A stretch of DNA of 64,000 nucleotides from NCBI GenBank assembly GCA_022702705.1, contig CM040434.1, positions 58,081,974-58,145,973 of the forward strand, read 5' to 3'. Below the pieces are notes generated by a model, which worked only from the letters and a program-made list of their open reading frames with translations, was not told the DNA's origin and did not search any database. This DNA is from Papilionanthe hookeriana x Papilionanthe teres (taxonomy: Eukaryota > Streptophyta > Magnoliopsida > Asparagales > Orchidaceae). Positions 47,032 to 58,045 of this stretch are shown here, piece after piece. The position numbers and the translations under genes are program-made. Position 1 is the stretch's first letter; each line of letters starts with the position of its first letter.

Positions 47032-47307
47032 TTAACTATCCGAATCCATGGGGCGTTTCTTCGTATTCCATAGCTTCTTCACTTCATTTTCTCGTTATGC
47101 TTTCTCTTCAGCTTCCGACGTATGTTATCGACTTGTCTATATCGCTCAGAATCCATTACATCATTTTTTTTCTTTCTTTTACTTCCATATTTTTTTCATA
47201 CAGTATTGTTGTCAGAATTTCTTAGTTCTTATTTCTTAACACATGTCTTGATCTGATAACCAAGTATTCTCTCGTTTCATTCTTTGATCTGTCGGATGTT
47301 GCCAAGA

Positions 47308-47690
47308 TATATTTGCAGGAGTTATGTATCGGTGCTTTGCTTTAACGCGTGCATTCGTTACCGAGCGTTCCCTGCTAAATTGATTGCAAGGGAGAATGGA
47401 CTTTTGGGTTATTTTTGATTTATTTGATTGCTCAACAATCTTTCTCCCCATATACTACTCATAGTTCCAGAACTCCGATCTGTTAGATTCGGTAGAAATG
47501 TTTTCAAAAAATTTATACTATCAATTTTTATTCGATTTGTTTCGATGATGAGTGCAGGAAAGTGTGTATCGGCTCTTGCTCATTTGATGCAATCATGGCC
47601 GAAAGTGTTTCCTGCAAAATTGATTATGGTGAAAGTGGGCAGTTGGGTTTCGCTCAATTTGTGAGGATCTCAACAATCATTTTCTTCACA
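47308..47690 (+). repeat. Imperfect tandem duplication of about 240 bp
   Basis: Segments at about 47,308-47,450 and 47,553-47,690 align. Both start TGCAGGA and share GTGTATCGGCTCTTGCT-like, GCGTTCCCTGC(T/A)AAATTGATT and TCAACAATC blocks. Neither reads as a recognisable protein. It lies within the presumed first intron of the leader above. Confidence 0.5.
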
Positions 47691-48123
47691 TCTTTGTTGT
47701 TTATTAGAAATGTTATCTATTGATATACTCTTTTACAATATGATAAAAAAAACCAAATTACAATGTGAGGGAGCAGCAGGACAAAAAAAACTAAAATTTA
47801 CATAAATATCACCCAATTCTTATACATTTACTTACCTCATACCCAAACTTTAATTTTTATATACTAAAAAATTTTTCCTTGAAAAGGTGAATTATATTTT
47901 TTTATAGGTACGGTGGTTTTTAGGGCTGTCAAAAAAGCTCGTTCGCGAACAGTTCGTGTTCGGTTCGCTAAAAAGTTTGTGTTCGATTCGTTCGATAAGC
48001 AAACGAGACGAACACGAACAATTATTTTTCGTTTGGTTTGTTAAACAAACTAACAAACCAAACACTAACAGTGATGCGTTTGTTCGTGTTCGGTTCGTTA
48101 TTGTTCGAAATATAAAATAATTA

Positions 48124-48188
<65 letters not shown>

Positions 48189-49966
48189 TTTAGAATATTT
48201 TAAAATAATTATATACTCAAATAATTTGACATATTTTAAAAATAAAATTCTGTAAATAATAATATATAATAAATTATTAATAATAATATAGTTATATACT
48301 ATATTTATATACTACTACTCTAATAGTAATATATAGTTATATAATATAAGGTATATAATTAATATAATATATTATACATATTATTTATATATATTAATAA
48401 AAACAAATGTAAAAGCCCTAATCCCCGATTCACTTTTCTGTTCGCCACTTCGCTCTTTTCCCTTTCCCCTCTCGCAGTCGCACGCCGCTCCTCTCAAGAG
48501 TAGGGTTTCGGCTGCTCTTCCTTCTCTCAAAAGCGCGAAAGCTCCTCTCGGTGAGAACCCTCCTCTCAAAAATGCGAAAGCTCCTCTCGGTGAGAACTCT
48601 CCTTCTTGTCTCAAAATATCAAAATCGCGAAAGGCTTTCTCTTGGTGAGAGCTTAGGGTTTGATTGTTTGTTTTCGTTCTCTAATCTCTATTTCTATTTG
48701 TTCTTAATAAAGTGTATTTGTCCTCGGCAAGTCGGAGTTTGAGTTGAAGTCTCGGTATTCTGGATTCGGTGCTTGGTTGCTCGGTATTCTTGCCTGGTTG
48801 CTTGGAAGGCTTCCGAGTCTGTTTTTTTTTAGCATATATTCGTTAATATTTCATATTTATCTTCAAGTATGCATCTTAGCTTAAATTTTCAGAATTTTTT
48901 TTAGGTTTATTTAATTATTTTAGAGTGAAACTTAGGTTTTTAAGTATTTGGGAGTGAAATCTAGATTAACCGTAGATCTGTTCTTTTTTGTGAGCACTGG
49001 AACCATGGGCTATTATGCACTTGTGTAGTTGTGTTGTGATGCATACAGTGATACAGGCTTAAACATTTATATTATAGGCTGCATCTATAATGTTTATATT
49101 ATTTTAGTAAAAAACTGCTGATGAGGGTACATGGTCCGGATGAACATGCTTGATGCTTCACACATCTAAATGTTTTTTCTCTTTAAGGCTGATAAGAAGC
49201 TAGCCATGGATTGGTAATTAACTAGATTTTTGGAGAAAAAATGATTTTAATGTTTTTGTGGTTTATGTTACATTTATGATAAGAAGCTAGCCATAGATTC
49301 TTATGTATTTACATATCTAATATCAAATTTTTATCTAATATCACATGTGATTGATGGGGATGCAACAACTTTCACTCATAGAGAAAAATGTTGGGAAATA
49401 TTTAAATACTATGTATGAACCCAAGAATTTATTCTTAAGGAAATTGAGTTCAAAAGGAAATTGTGAGCAGTGAGCTCTACTTGGGGCCTTGGGATATTAT
49501 GCACTTGCGTTGTGAACTTGTGATACATACAAGCTTAAGCATTACATTCTTAAAAATCAGATTAATATTTCTTACTATACATTGTTATGTTTATGAAGTT
49601 TTGGCTATATATGAGTGATATGTTGGCAAGAAGTTAGATTTGCATGTCCTTATCCACGAGATACATTTTAGATATGCAAATTTAGAGGTTAGATATGCAA
49701 ATTGTAGGCTCTAAATTGGAGCTGCTGCATCTATAATGGTTATATTATTTCAATAATGAATAAATTTTACTATTTTTTAATGTTGAAAGATAGATATATG
49801 GGTATGAAGTGATGATTAAATTCTTTTTATGACAATATCCACTTATCATGCAAAAGTATATTACACATCATGTTTTATAATTTTCTTTTTCATTTGAAGG
49901 ACATTTACTTTTTTTGTATATTACAAATCATTTAATAATATATTTTTTTGTATAGATATTTACGAT

Positions 49967-51114
49967 GTCAAATGTTGAAAATTCTTAATCTGTATCAAAT
50001 GACGAAAAATTGACACTTGCTACACAAGAAGGAATTGATAGTTCTCAACTTATTGAACAGACTGTTGGAAGTACTAGTACAGAAATTCAAGGTATGAAAG
50101 ACAGGAAGAGAAAATCACCTGTGTGGGAGTATTTTATAGATATTAAATCAATTTCTAAAGGGGTTGAAGTATCATTTGTTCAATGCATTCTTGTGGGTGA
50201 AAATTCAGGACAAAGTCGAGTCTATACCATCGCAGCTTAGGCGTGTTAAGGAATGTGTTAAGATAAAAACGAAGAGTCGACAACAAGTTGACTTATCGGA
50301 TAAGAGACAAAGTTGTCGAACTTCTAACTTCGGAAGTTCGGGGTGAATCAAATGTTCTATTTTACTATGATCCAAAAAATTATGATCAACATCTCATAAG
50401 AGATGTGATTGCTAAAATGATAATTATACATGAGTATCAATTCATGATGGTTGAGCATACTTGGTTCAATATATTGTCAAATTCAACAAATATTGGGGGG
50501 AATGTAATCTTCTTATGTCTGTTGCAACAATTTTGGATCCTAGATTAAAAATAAAATTTATTAGCTATATATTCCCGATGAAATACTCACATGATGAGGT
50601 TGAGGAAAATCTTAAAACTGTTCAAGATGCCTTGTGGGAAATATATGTAGATTATGTTGCTGATTGCAATGTTTCCAATGATGGATCTTCATGTGCAGTT
50701 GATCCTATGAGTTCCTCAAGTAATTTTGATGCAATGTTTGGGTTTCAAGATTTTGTTGTAGCTTCTGATTCTGTGGAACCATCAAAACCTGATTTACAAG
50801 TATACCTTGAGGAGAGATTATTTGTTTGTTTTAGTGAAAATTTTGCTGTGCTCGATTGGTAGAAGATGAATACATTAAAATATCCATAACTTTCAATTAT
50901 GGCTCAAGATATTCTATCAATACCTATAACCACGGTTGCCTCAGAATCAACTTTTAGTGCAGGCGGTAGGGTTTTGGATGATTACAGAAGTAGTTTATCC
51001 ACTAGAATTGTTAATGCATTGATTTGTGCATCTAGTTGGATTCGATCTACTCAACAAAATGCAAAGACATTAGCGGTAATCTTCTCATTTAGTATACCAT
51101 TTTCTACTTTCTAG
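49967..51114 (+). pseudogene. hAT transposase, internally deleted
   Basis: The start region ATGTCAAATGTTGAAAATTC (49,967) is followed within nine codons by TAA. It continues as KRKSPVWEYFIDI (BED-finger start), then jumps to a FNAFLWVKIQDKVESIPSQL stretch in another frame, with the zinc-finger core and much of the catalytic domain deleted. It then runs into FDKYWGECNLLMSVATILDP-like sequence (about 50,470-50,700; DUF4413-type) and ends with the hAT dimerisation motif ILSIPITTVASESTFSAGGR followed by DDYRSSLSTRIVNALIC (50,908-51,050). Frameshifts and a lost middle make it non-functional. Confidence 0.85.
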
Positions 51115-51339
51115 TGTATTCGATATTAATATTTATTTTCATTACATTTTTTCTGCAAGAGATCCTTGATGAGGAGAAGCTTAATATTCAACTTCCAAAC
51201 AATTGAGTTGTGACAAAGTTTGCTTAGATATTTTATTGCTTACCAATATATATTCCTGTTTACGACACATTGTCCTATTTGAATATGACTATATTATCAA
51301 AAATAGTTAAAAATGCAGTGGTTTTGTTTATCTTTCTTA

Positions 51340-51531
51340 AAAATGCAGGATTTTAGATTGAGACATCAGCTTAATAATCAACTGAAATCTATATACATAG
51401 ATTGTAATTCCCCTGTTAATTGGCTAGCTAAGCACGATTCTTTTGGGGTGTTAGTTGGTGTCAAGCCCTATGCTTACCTCCAAACACAGTTAAATGGGGA
51501 TCTTCTTGATGTGCCTTACATTAGAAGATAA
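51340..51531 (+). pseudogene. Unidentified coding-like exon inside the hAT
   Basis: Following AAAAATGCAG (acceptor-like, ending 51,351) one frame reads DFRLRHQLNNQLKSIYIDCN, then SPVNWLAKHDSFGVLVGVKP and YAYLQTQLNGDLLDVPYIRR before TAA at 51,529-51,531. It is intact and looks like a protein C-terminus, not part of a hAT transposase as I know it. It may be a third captured host fragment; I cannot assign a family. Confidence 0.4.
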
Positions 51532-52659
51532 ATTGTTTCATATGCAGCTTTTTTTTTGTTCTGGATGGTTTGCGGTGCTTATTACTTATTGGTTATACAT
51601 ATATGTTGGATTTTTCCCTTCTCACACAACGATCTTCTTTTTGATTGGATCTATACATTGATATCAGAATTCTGAAATCATTTATTCTCCATTACAACAA
51701 GGCACCTTTGATCAGCTGAATCGGCTGATTTTATGGGAAGTTTATACTTGGCAATACCAAGCTCTGAGACTATTATTATTTGTTTTTTAATTTTAAAATT
51801 GTCATAGCTTTTCTCTACACCAATCCAGCTTTTCTACAATGACAACTGATTGAGAGGGTTGTTTTAGGGGCTTCTGAGAGAGCTTCAGCAACTCCCAAAA
51901 TTGGTGAGAGGGCTGTTTCTCTATCTAGCCTCCCTGATTTCGGTTTGGTTGCATCTTTTTAGAGGATTGGGAGAGGTGCAACAACTCCCAAAATTAGTGA
52001 GAGGGCTGTTTTCCTCTCTTTCCTCCTTAGTTTAGATTTAAGTCTAACAATGATATATATCAAAGTATGGGTGTTAGATATGTAAATATATATAATTTTT
52101 GTGATATGCATGGAAATTGCAGGCGTTTGAGGGCCTGAACTTGAAGAATTAGCCCCTGATATCGATAAAATACAGATTTTTATGAATTTGTATTGGAGAG
52201 GCCATGCATTGCTACAGATTTTTAGTTGATCCCCTTTGGACCTTTGGCCGTGCATCAGCATTGCTACAGATTGATGTTTACCATGTATTTTGGGTGTACA
52301 TAGAGGACTAATGACTTTGGGTTTTACATGTTAGATAGGATCAAAAATACATATTGTTTTTATTCATAGGATCAAAAATACATATTGTTTTTATTCACTT
52401 TTTACATGTTAGATAGGACTAATGACTTTGGGTTTCTTCATCTTCTGCAAATCTTTTGTGAATTCTCACTTATTCATCAAACAGCTGACCAGTCGAGACA
52501 AGTAAAAAGGCAAATTTCATCTCTCCCACAAGTCACCCCTTTCTCCACCTTGCTTCACTGCTTTAGTTTCTAGCTCAAATCTTCTGTTGCGCTCAGAAAT
52601 TTAGTCTATGCATGCAAATTAGATGAAATAAATTGTTTGATCTGTAAATAATTTTGCAG

Positions 52660-52852
52660 AATAGTTTTTGTTCGGCCCTACTTGGAGGAATATCCTTGAA
52701 TACTGTAGGTGATATGCATTTTGCTGCGAAATCTATACATGATTTTGGAGCTAGGTATGCTACAAAATGACATTTATGAAGAGTAAGAGTTGCTGTTTGT
52801 AAGCTGTTTTTAACGTTTTATGTGTGATACAGGAATGTGCTTGTGAAGGGAG
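52660..52852 (+). pseudogene. TH1-like: Captured fragment of a ThiD/TH1-type HMP-P kinase gene
   Basis: Exon 52660-52754 (acceptor TTTTGCAG, donor GTATGC) encodes SALLGGISLNTVGDMHFAAK and SIHDFGA. The split arginine codon (AG plus G) continues across a 78-bp intron into 52833 (acceptor GATACAG) with RNVLVKGE. This matches the ThiD hydroxymethylpyrimidine-phosphate kinase domain (ALLGG..L.TV.DM..AAK.IH..G.RNVLVKGGD) of the plant bifunctional thiamine-biosynthesis enzyme TH1. The homology ends right after VKG, so only about 40 codons were captured. The intact intron shows DNA-level capture. The fragment is in the same orientation as the transposase. Confidence 0.75.
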
Positions 52853-53650
52853 AATACATATATTCTTTTTTATGGATAATTTGGCATAGTTTTTAAATAT
52901 TTTGTAATCCTTATTTATTCTTAAATATTATCATTTCAGACAATTATTTTATTTTACATTTTAACAGAATCGAATGAATTTTATTATTGAAGCTATTCAT
53001 TTTAGGTATATTTAAACTATATTCAAATCAAAATTATTTGCTAATGAAGAAAGCACCCCCCCAAAAAAGAGGGGGTGGGGTTTGGGTTTACTTGACCCCT
53101 TTGCTAGCAATCACACAAAAATCAATTTGGGTTGATAAACTCTTTGCTTGCAATCACACAAAAATCAATTTGGGTTGATAAGTTTGGGTTTACTTGAGCT
53201 CTTTTTTAGAAAGGAGTAAATCCTTTTTCTTAAGTTTCTTCAGGAAGTGTGCACCAATGGCTAGTGCAAGCTATTTTAGCTAATTATACTTTTTTTTTTT
53301 TTCATTTTGCCTGATATGCCATACTTCGTTGCTATATTCTGGGTTTGCTTTTGCAAGAATTTAATGATGCATAGGCACATTAGAATCATTGTGAGAGGTT
53401 ATTCGTTATCATTATCTCATACTACTCTTATGAGATGATAGTTCTGGAGTGTACCTAAAATTTGTCAAAGAGAAGATGTTCTTCATTGTCCTATAATGAG
53501 ATGATTGTTCTTACTGTTTTGCTCGGTCTGGTCTCTCTGTAGCCTTTAGTCGCAGTAAGTTAAGATGTTCGGGTTCTCTTTCTGCCTTTTGATTTAGTTG
53601 CTTCAGTTCTGATTGCCATATTCTTTTTCCTTTTTTTGGTTTGTTTGCAG

Positions 53651-54712
53651 CAACTAACAAACACATGCTTCTTGAATATAAGCCCTGATGAAGTAATTAT
53701 AAGTCTTTTCTATAACAAGACCATGAATCACTGATCACGATATCAGTTTATGCTTCCGATCACTTCAGTTCCTTGAAATGTAGGACCACTCCAATAGAGT
53801 AAGTGGCTCTTTATTTATTTATTTTTTCTCAATGTCCAAAACTGCTATACCTATAGCTTGATGGTTTTCTGACTATCCCTATGATGCATTATGTTTCTTT
53901 TAATATGCATGCATACAAAATTCTCTAGTTATTTTGTTTTAACCCTTGTTTGGGCTTCACTGTTCCAAAAGTTAATGTTGTATATGTTGGAGAAAGGTGC
54001 AGAACCTGGACATACTGTATCAAATGTTGATCAGTGCCCACCGATGCCTCTTTATTTGTTGTGATGTCTCTAGTTTATGAATATTTTTGTTAAGCTTTGA
54101 CCAAATTTCTTATTTCATGGTTTAATGCTGACAGATATATAAGGCTAAATCAACTTGATGCTGGATTCACTCTTTTTGAGACTGGATCTCTAAAATGGCC
54201 AGGATTTGTTGAATTTGATGACGTCAATGGCAAAGTTCTTACCTATTCATCTCAGGATGGGTAAGCTATAATGATGATCCAATGAAAGAGATGATAATTC
54301 AAGCTATTTCATTTAATGTTTTATGCATTCATTTTCAGAATATACAAGGTTTTTGACCTAAAGAACTATTCCTTTTTGTGCTCCATATCTGATAAAAATG
54401 TACCAGAGATTAAGTTCAGGTATGATGCTTCAAAAATTCTTTTGTAGACTTGCATACTTTTTCATAGTTATCAACTTGAACTTATAATCATTTGATTATT
54501 TCCCAAAGTCCTGGGATCATGTTATTGATATGTCGTAGAAGTCCTGGTTATGTTCCATTAAAAATTCTTTCAATTGAAGATGACACAGTTTTGAAGTCTT
54601 TCAATCACTTGTTAGTTGTTACACTGGAACAAAAAAGTCGACTTCATCGAGCAGTTCAATGAAAAGCTTCTAGTAAAGCAAGAGAATGAAAATCTTCAGA
54701 TTCTGGATGTGG
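53651..54712 (+). pseudogene. Captured four-exon fragment of a plant WD40-like protein gene
   Basis: Exons 53651-53798, 54135-54260, 54339-54419 and 54509-about 54712 join in phase through GT-AG introns. They read LNISPDEVIISLFYNKT, SVYASDHFSSLKCRTTPIE, LKWPGFVEFDDVNGKVLTYS, IYKVFDLKNYSFLCSISDKN, SPGIMLLI, PLKILSIEDDTVLKSFNHLL and KKVDFIEQFNEKLLVKQENE. These agree with a conserved plant WD40-like protein I recall but cannot name. Damage: a frameshift after NKT (near 53,727) and a 7-bp duplication (GTTGTTA near 54,616) that shifts frame before the KKVDFIE segment. Both host-gene ends are missing, so this is a captured, decaying fragment and not a gene. Confidence 0.8.
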
Positions 54713-55084
54713 CAGTTGTTATGAGAGGAATGAATAAGATCTCTATCATTGGCAATTGGGGCCTTTCACCAATATGGCTTTTATGCGTGTAAAGCCATTG
54801 TGATAGCTGTTGTGACTTTTAAAAGGGCTTAATTTGTCAAAGGCCATTGTACAAGTAAATTATTGTGACATTTTTATTTGAAAATTTGGATAACCTAGGC
54901 TATTTGCTGTAAATTGGAGTTTATATCAGGCTTCGCAATGATATTTGCGATTATATTTCTCCATGTTTATTCGTATGATTATATAATATAATGATTTAGA
55001 TATTTTTATATTTTCTTTATTTCATATTTTTTTATTGTATTAACTTGCATTTTTTCTATTGTTTTTCTAAGTACAACAAAGAAA

Positions 55085-55330
55085 ATTCATTAATAATATA
55101 AACAATTTCGAACAATTCGAACAAAAGCAAACGATTCGAACGATTCGAACATTTCGAACGATTCGAACATTTCGAACGATTCGAACATTTCGAACATTTC
55201 GAACAAGTCAAATAATACGAACATTTCGTACAATTCGAACTAATTTCGAACAAATCGAACCGAACACAAACATTAACTTCACGAACAATTTCGAACACGA
55301 ACCGAACACGAACAAATCAAATTTCAAACG
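55085..55330. repeat. Subterminal CGAAC repeat array of the hAT
   Basis: The words TTCGAACGA and TTCGAACAT alternate at 9-10-bp spacing (about 55,100-55,220), continuing with CGAACAAATCGAACCGAACA. The other end (47,940-48,110) carries the complementary GTTCG words. Such clusters at both ends of hAT elements are usually transposase-binding sites. Confidence 0.7.
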
Positions 55331-55452
55331 AACAAAACACGAACACTAGTTCTGTTTGTTTGTGTTCGTTTCGTTTACAACCCTAGTGGTTTCGATGTAA
55401 AAATCAAAGTTTATGTGTGAAAAAATAAATGCATTAAGAATTGGGCTCTATG

Positions 55453-56277
55453 TAGGGCTGTAAACGAGCCGAGCCTGAGCGAGCTCAGGGTCGGCTCGTG
55501 TTCGGCTCGTTGGATACTGAGTACTGTTCGAACTCGGCTAGTGTTCAAAATGACTCGGGAAGGTTGTGTTTGTGTTCGGCTCGAACAATATTTTTAGGCT
55601 CGAGTTCGGCTCAAAAATGGAGAGACTCCGAAGAGGAAGAGGAAGAGGAAGAGGAAGAGGAAACCCTTACTTGTTGACGCCGAAACCCTCTCACGATTTT
55701 GAGAGGAGCGCCGGAACCTCTCGCCGCCGGAACTTCTCGCCCCGAAAGCCTTTCGCTATTTTGAGATGAAGGAGAGAGTCGGAGAGGGAGACTGGGGAGG
55801 CAGCCGAACTCGAGAATATTCGAGAGGGAGGAGGCGGGGCTTAGAGTCACGGTTTTTTTAGTTTTATTCTTATATATATTATATTATATTATATTATATT
55901 AATTATATAATTTATATTATATAAATATATAATATTATATAAGTGATATTAATCAATAATTTGTTATATATTAAAATTTATAATATTTGATTTTTTAAAG
56001 TTTGATTAATTTTTTAATTTTAATAAATTTCAATTAATCATAATTTATAATATTTAATTTTATAAATATGTATTATATGTAATATTTATTTTTTTTCGAG
56101 CCAATTCGAGTCGAACACGAGCGAACAATTGTTTGTTCGTGTTCGGCTCGTTTATATTTCGAGCTTAAAAATTTGTTCGTGTTCGGCTCGTTAAGCTTAA
56201 CGAACGAGCCAAACACGAGCTGCTTAACGAGCCGAACACGAGCTGTTCGCGAACAACGAGCCAAATTGATAGCCCTA
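55453..56277. mobile_element. Non-autonomous hAT derivative, 825 bp
   Basis: The termini are TAGGGCTGTAAACGAGCC and, as complement of the right, TAGGGCTATCAATTTGGC. A perfect 8-bp duplication GCTCTATG flanks it (55445-55452 and 56278-56285). The ends are full of GAGCCGAACACGAG/CGTGTTCGGCTCG words. The middle has a GC-rich piece (55,640-55,850) which, reversed, shares CGAAAGGCTTTC and TCTCAAAAT words with the leader of the 7.5-kb hAT, indicating the same family. No transposase. Confidence 0.88.
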
Positions 56278-56296
56278 GCTCTATGTATTTAAATTG

Positions 56297-57550
56297 CTAA
56301 AAAAAAATAATTAGAAGATCATGGGGGCGCTTCAATATAATTATGCATTTGGTGCTCACATGAGGGGTATTTATTGCCTCCTATCTCAACAAACGCCATA
56401 ATTACCTCATTGGGAGGGAATAAATTTATGTACGTAGGACGTTAGAAGATTATACGGAGGTTATTAGAGTGTATTGGGAGGGTTTTTTGTGTTACACTCT
56501 GTAACCTCCCTATAACCTATTTGTAACCTACTAATATATAAAAAGTGCGGAACTTATTTGTAGGTTATAGGAGATTACAGGAAGGTTACATGAAGTATAA
56601 TATGGAAATACCCACAAATACCCTCTGAATAACCTCTTTATAACCTTCTGATATACACAGCACTGCGTACGTCTTATGCATTCAAAGTTTTTTCCCAATG
56701 TCGAGCTCTTTCTCCACATGGAGGTTTGGCCTCCAATTAGATTAAGTCACGTAATTAATATTTAATTTAATAAATTTATAATTTTTTAAAATTGTGCTCA
56801 CTATGGTACAATTTTTGCGAATCTGCCTATGGTTGCCATTGGTAAAAATTTTTCCTCCAATGGAGGCATTTTTCTTTTCTTCTTCTCCTATTACATAAAC
56901 CTCTTCTTCTCTCTTCTTTTTCTCGCACTTCATTTCTCTTGGGCAATTTCATTGCTTTCCCAATGCTTCTCCTTTTCTTCCGAGAGGCTAGTCTTCTTTT
57001 CCCTTAGTATTATCGTAATAGTTATTTTAAATTATTTTTTAAAATATTTCCTAATATAATTTCATGTGCAATTTCTATCTTCATTTTTTTCTAATATTAT
57101 TCGTGTTATTTCGAAATATTGTTCGTAATTTTTTTTATATTATTTATATTATATGTTACTACTGCACTTGATTTTCTTCAATTATTTGTACTATGTCTAA
57201 ATATTTCTCGTATATTTTTAAATTATTCGCTTTATTTCTTGTTCCTAATTTTCTTAAATTATTGGTGTATGCTGTCTGTTACTAATTTATATTATTTGCG
57301 CTATTTAAATTATTAGTTAATTTATTTTCTCAAAATTTTTCTATCTAAAATCATTGTTTTGCTTTTGGAAGTTCTCATACCAATTACATTTTCGGTGTAG
57401 TGCCAAAATCTTCGTAAATGCTTGCTTGATACTCTTGAATAATCTTTTGCGTGTATCATCAGGTTTGCCTCTTAGTTAATAAGACATGAGTATTCTTTAA
57501 TTTTATCTATTTTTTTAATGTAAAAATATATATATTTTTTGTAATTTTAT
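56297..57550. other. AT-rich DNA with a foldback patch
   Basis: At about 56,500-56,590 GTAACCTCCCTATAACCTAT and the near-complement ATAGGAGATTACAGGAAGGTTAC form an imperfect hairpin inside a larger patch (56,390-56,660) of CCTC/GAGG-rich sequence, probably a degraded MITE. The remainder to 57,550 is plain AT-rich sequence with no gene. Confidence 0.45.
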
Positions 57551-57554
57551 TCTT

Positions 57555-58045
57555 GCCTTTTAGAGTAATGTTGTATATATATGTATGAAATATAATATAT
57601 TTGAAGCTAAAAAGAATTAAAAAAAATGCTAAAATTGCTTTAAGATAGTTTGAGATGTAACATGTCTTTGTACCTTCTTATCACCTAGAAGTTCTTGCAG
57701 CTATAAATTTATTTTTTTGTTCTATATACTATGACAATTAATGCTTTTTATTTCGTACATGCTTATACTACGTTAATTTAAGTGCATGTATTGTACTCTA
57801 ATGCTTTGATATTAGAATTATTTTGGTGCAATTTTTTTTATCATATTACAAATTAAAATAATGTGTATAAAATATAGTGTATTTGAAGCTACAAGAAATT
57901 TTGTCAAAAATGCTTAAATTGTCTAAAAAGAACTTGTGATGTAAGAGGATTTTGTACCCCCCTAATCACCTAAAAGTTCGTCTAGTTACAAATTCACTTT
58001 ATTCATTGCATAGATTAGAACAGTTAACGTTATACTTCGAATTTT
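57555..58045 (+). repeat. Two-copy tandem duplication, about 290-bp step
   Basis: Two units (about 57,570-57,790 and 57,860-58,045) share TATTTGAAGCTA, a GATGTAA..TTTGTACC block, AATCACCTA(A/G)AAGTTC and a (G/A)ACA(A/G)TTAA(T/C)G block in the same order. TATTTGAAGCTA recurs 290 bp apart. Non-coding, diverged. Confidence 0.6.

Larger units (their letters stand above)
47921..55385 (+). mobile_element. hAT transposon carrying host-gene fragments, 7.5 kb
   Basis: The termini are TAGGGCTGTCAAA (left) and, as complement of the right, TAGGGTTGTAAAC. The flanks carry an 8-bp duplication, GTGGTTTT (47913-47920) and GTGGTTTC (55386-55393), with one mismatch. Inside: subterminal GTTCG/CGAAC word clusters at both ends, an (AT)n tract (about 48,126-48,184), a GC-rich leader with CGAAAGCTCCTCTCGGTGAG repeated (48,535-48,595), a broken hAT transposase (49,967-51,114), an unidentified coding-like exon (51,340-51,531), and fragments of two host genes with introns (52,660-52,852 and 53,651-54,712). 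A nested, undetected element (for example a Helitron) could have brought the fragments. Confidence 0.85.
47792..56296. mobile_element. Long-TIR MITE copy split by two hAT insertions
   Basis: Pieces at about 47,792-47,920, 55,386-55,452 and 56,278-56,296 together form one MITE of the window's main family. The left end is AAATTTACATAAATATCACC and the right end GAATTGGGCTCTATGTATTT. The 7.5-kb hAT (47,921) and the 825-bp hAT (55,453) each entered it separately, as their two different 8-bp duplications show. Confidence 0.8.

Noticed and set aside
53041..53190. Direct repeat CAATCACACAAAAATCAATT considered as a mobile-element end
   Set aside because: Two adjacent copies only, no termini or TSD; a local duplication inside the hAT.
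55611..55850. Arg-Gly/Ser-rich open frames in the 825-bp hAT
   Set aside because: Produced by a GAGGAA microsatellite and GC-rich interior of a non-autonomous element; the same region read in reverse is related to the leader of the larger hAT.
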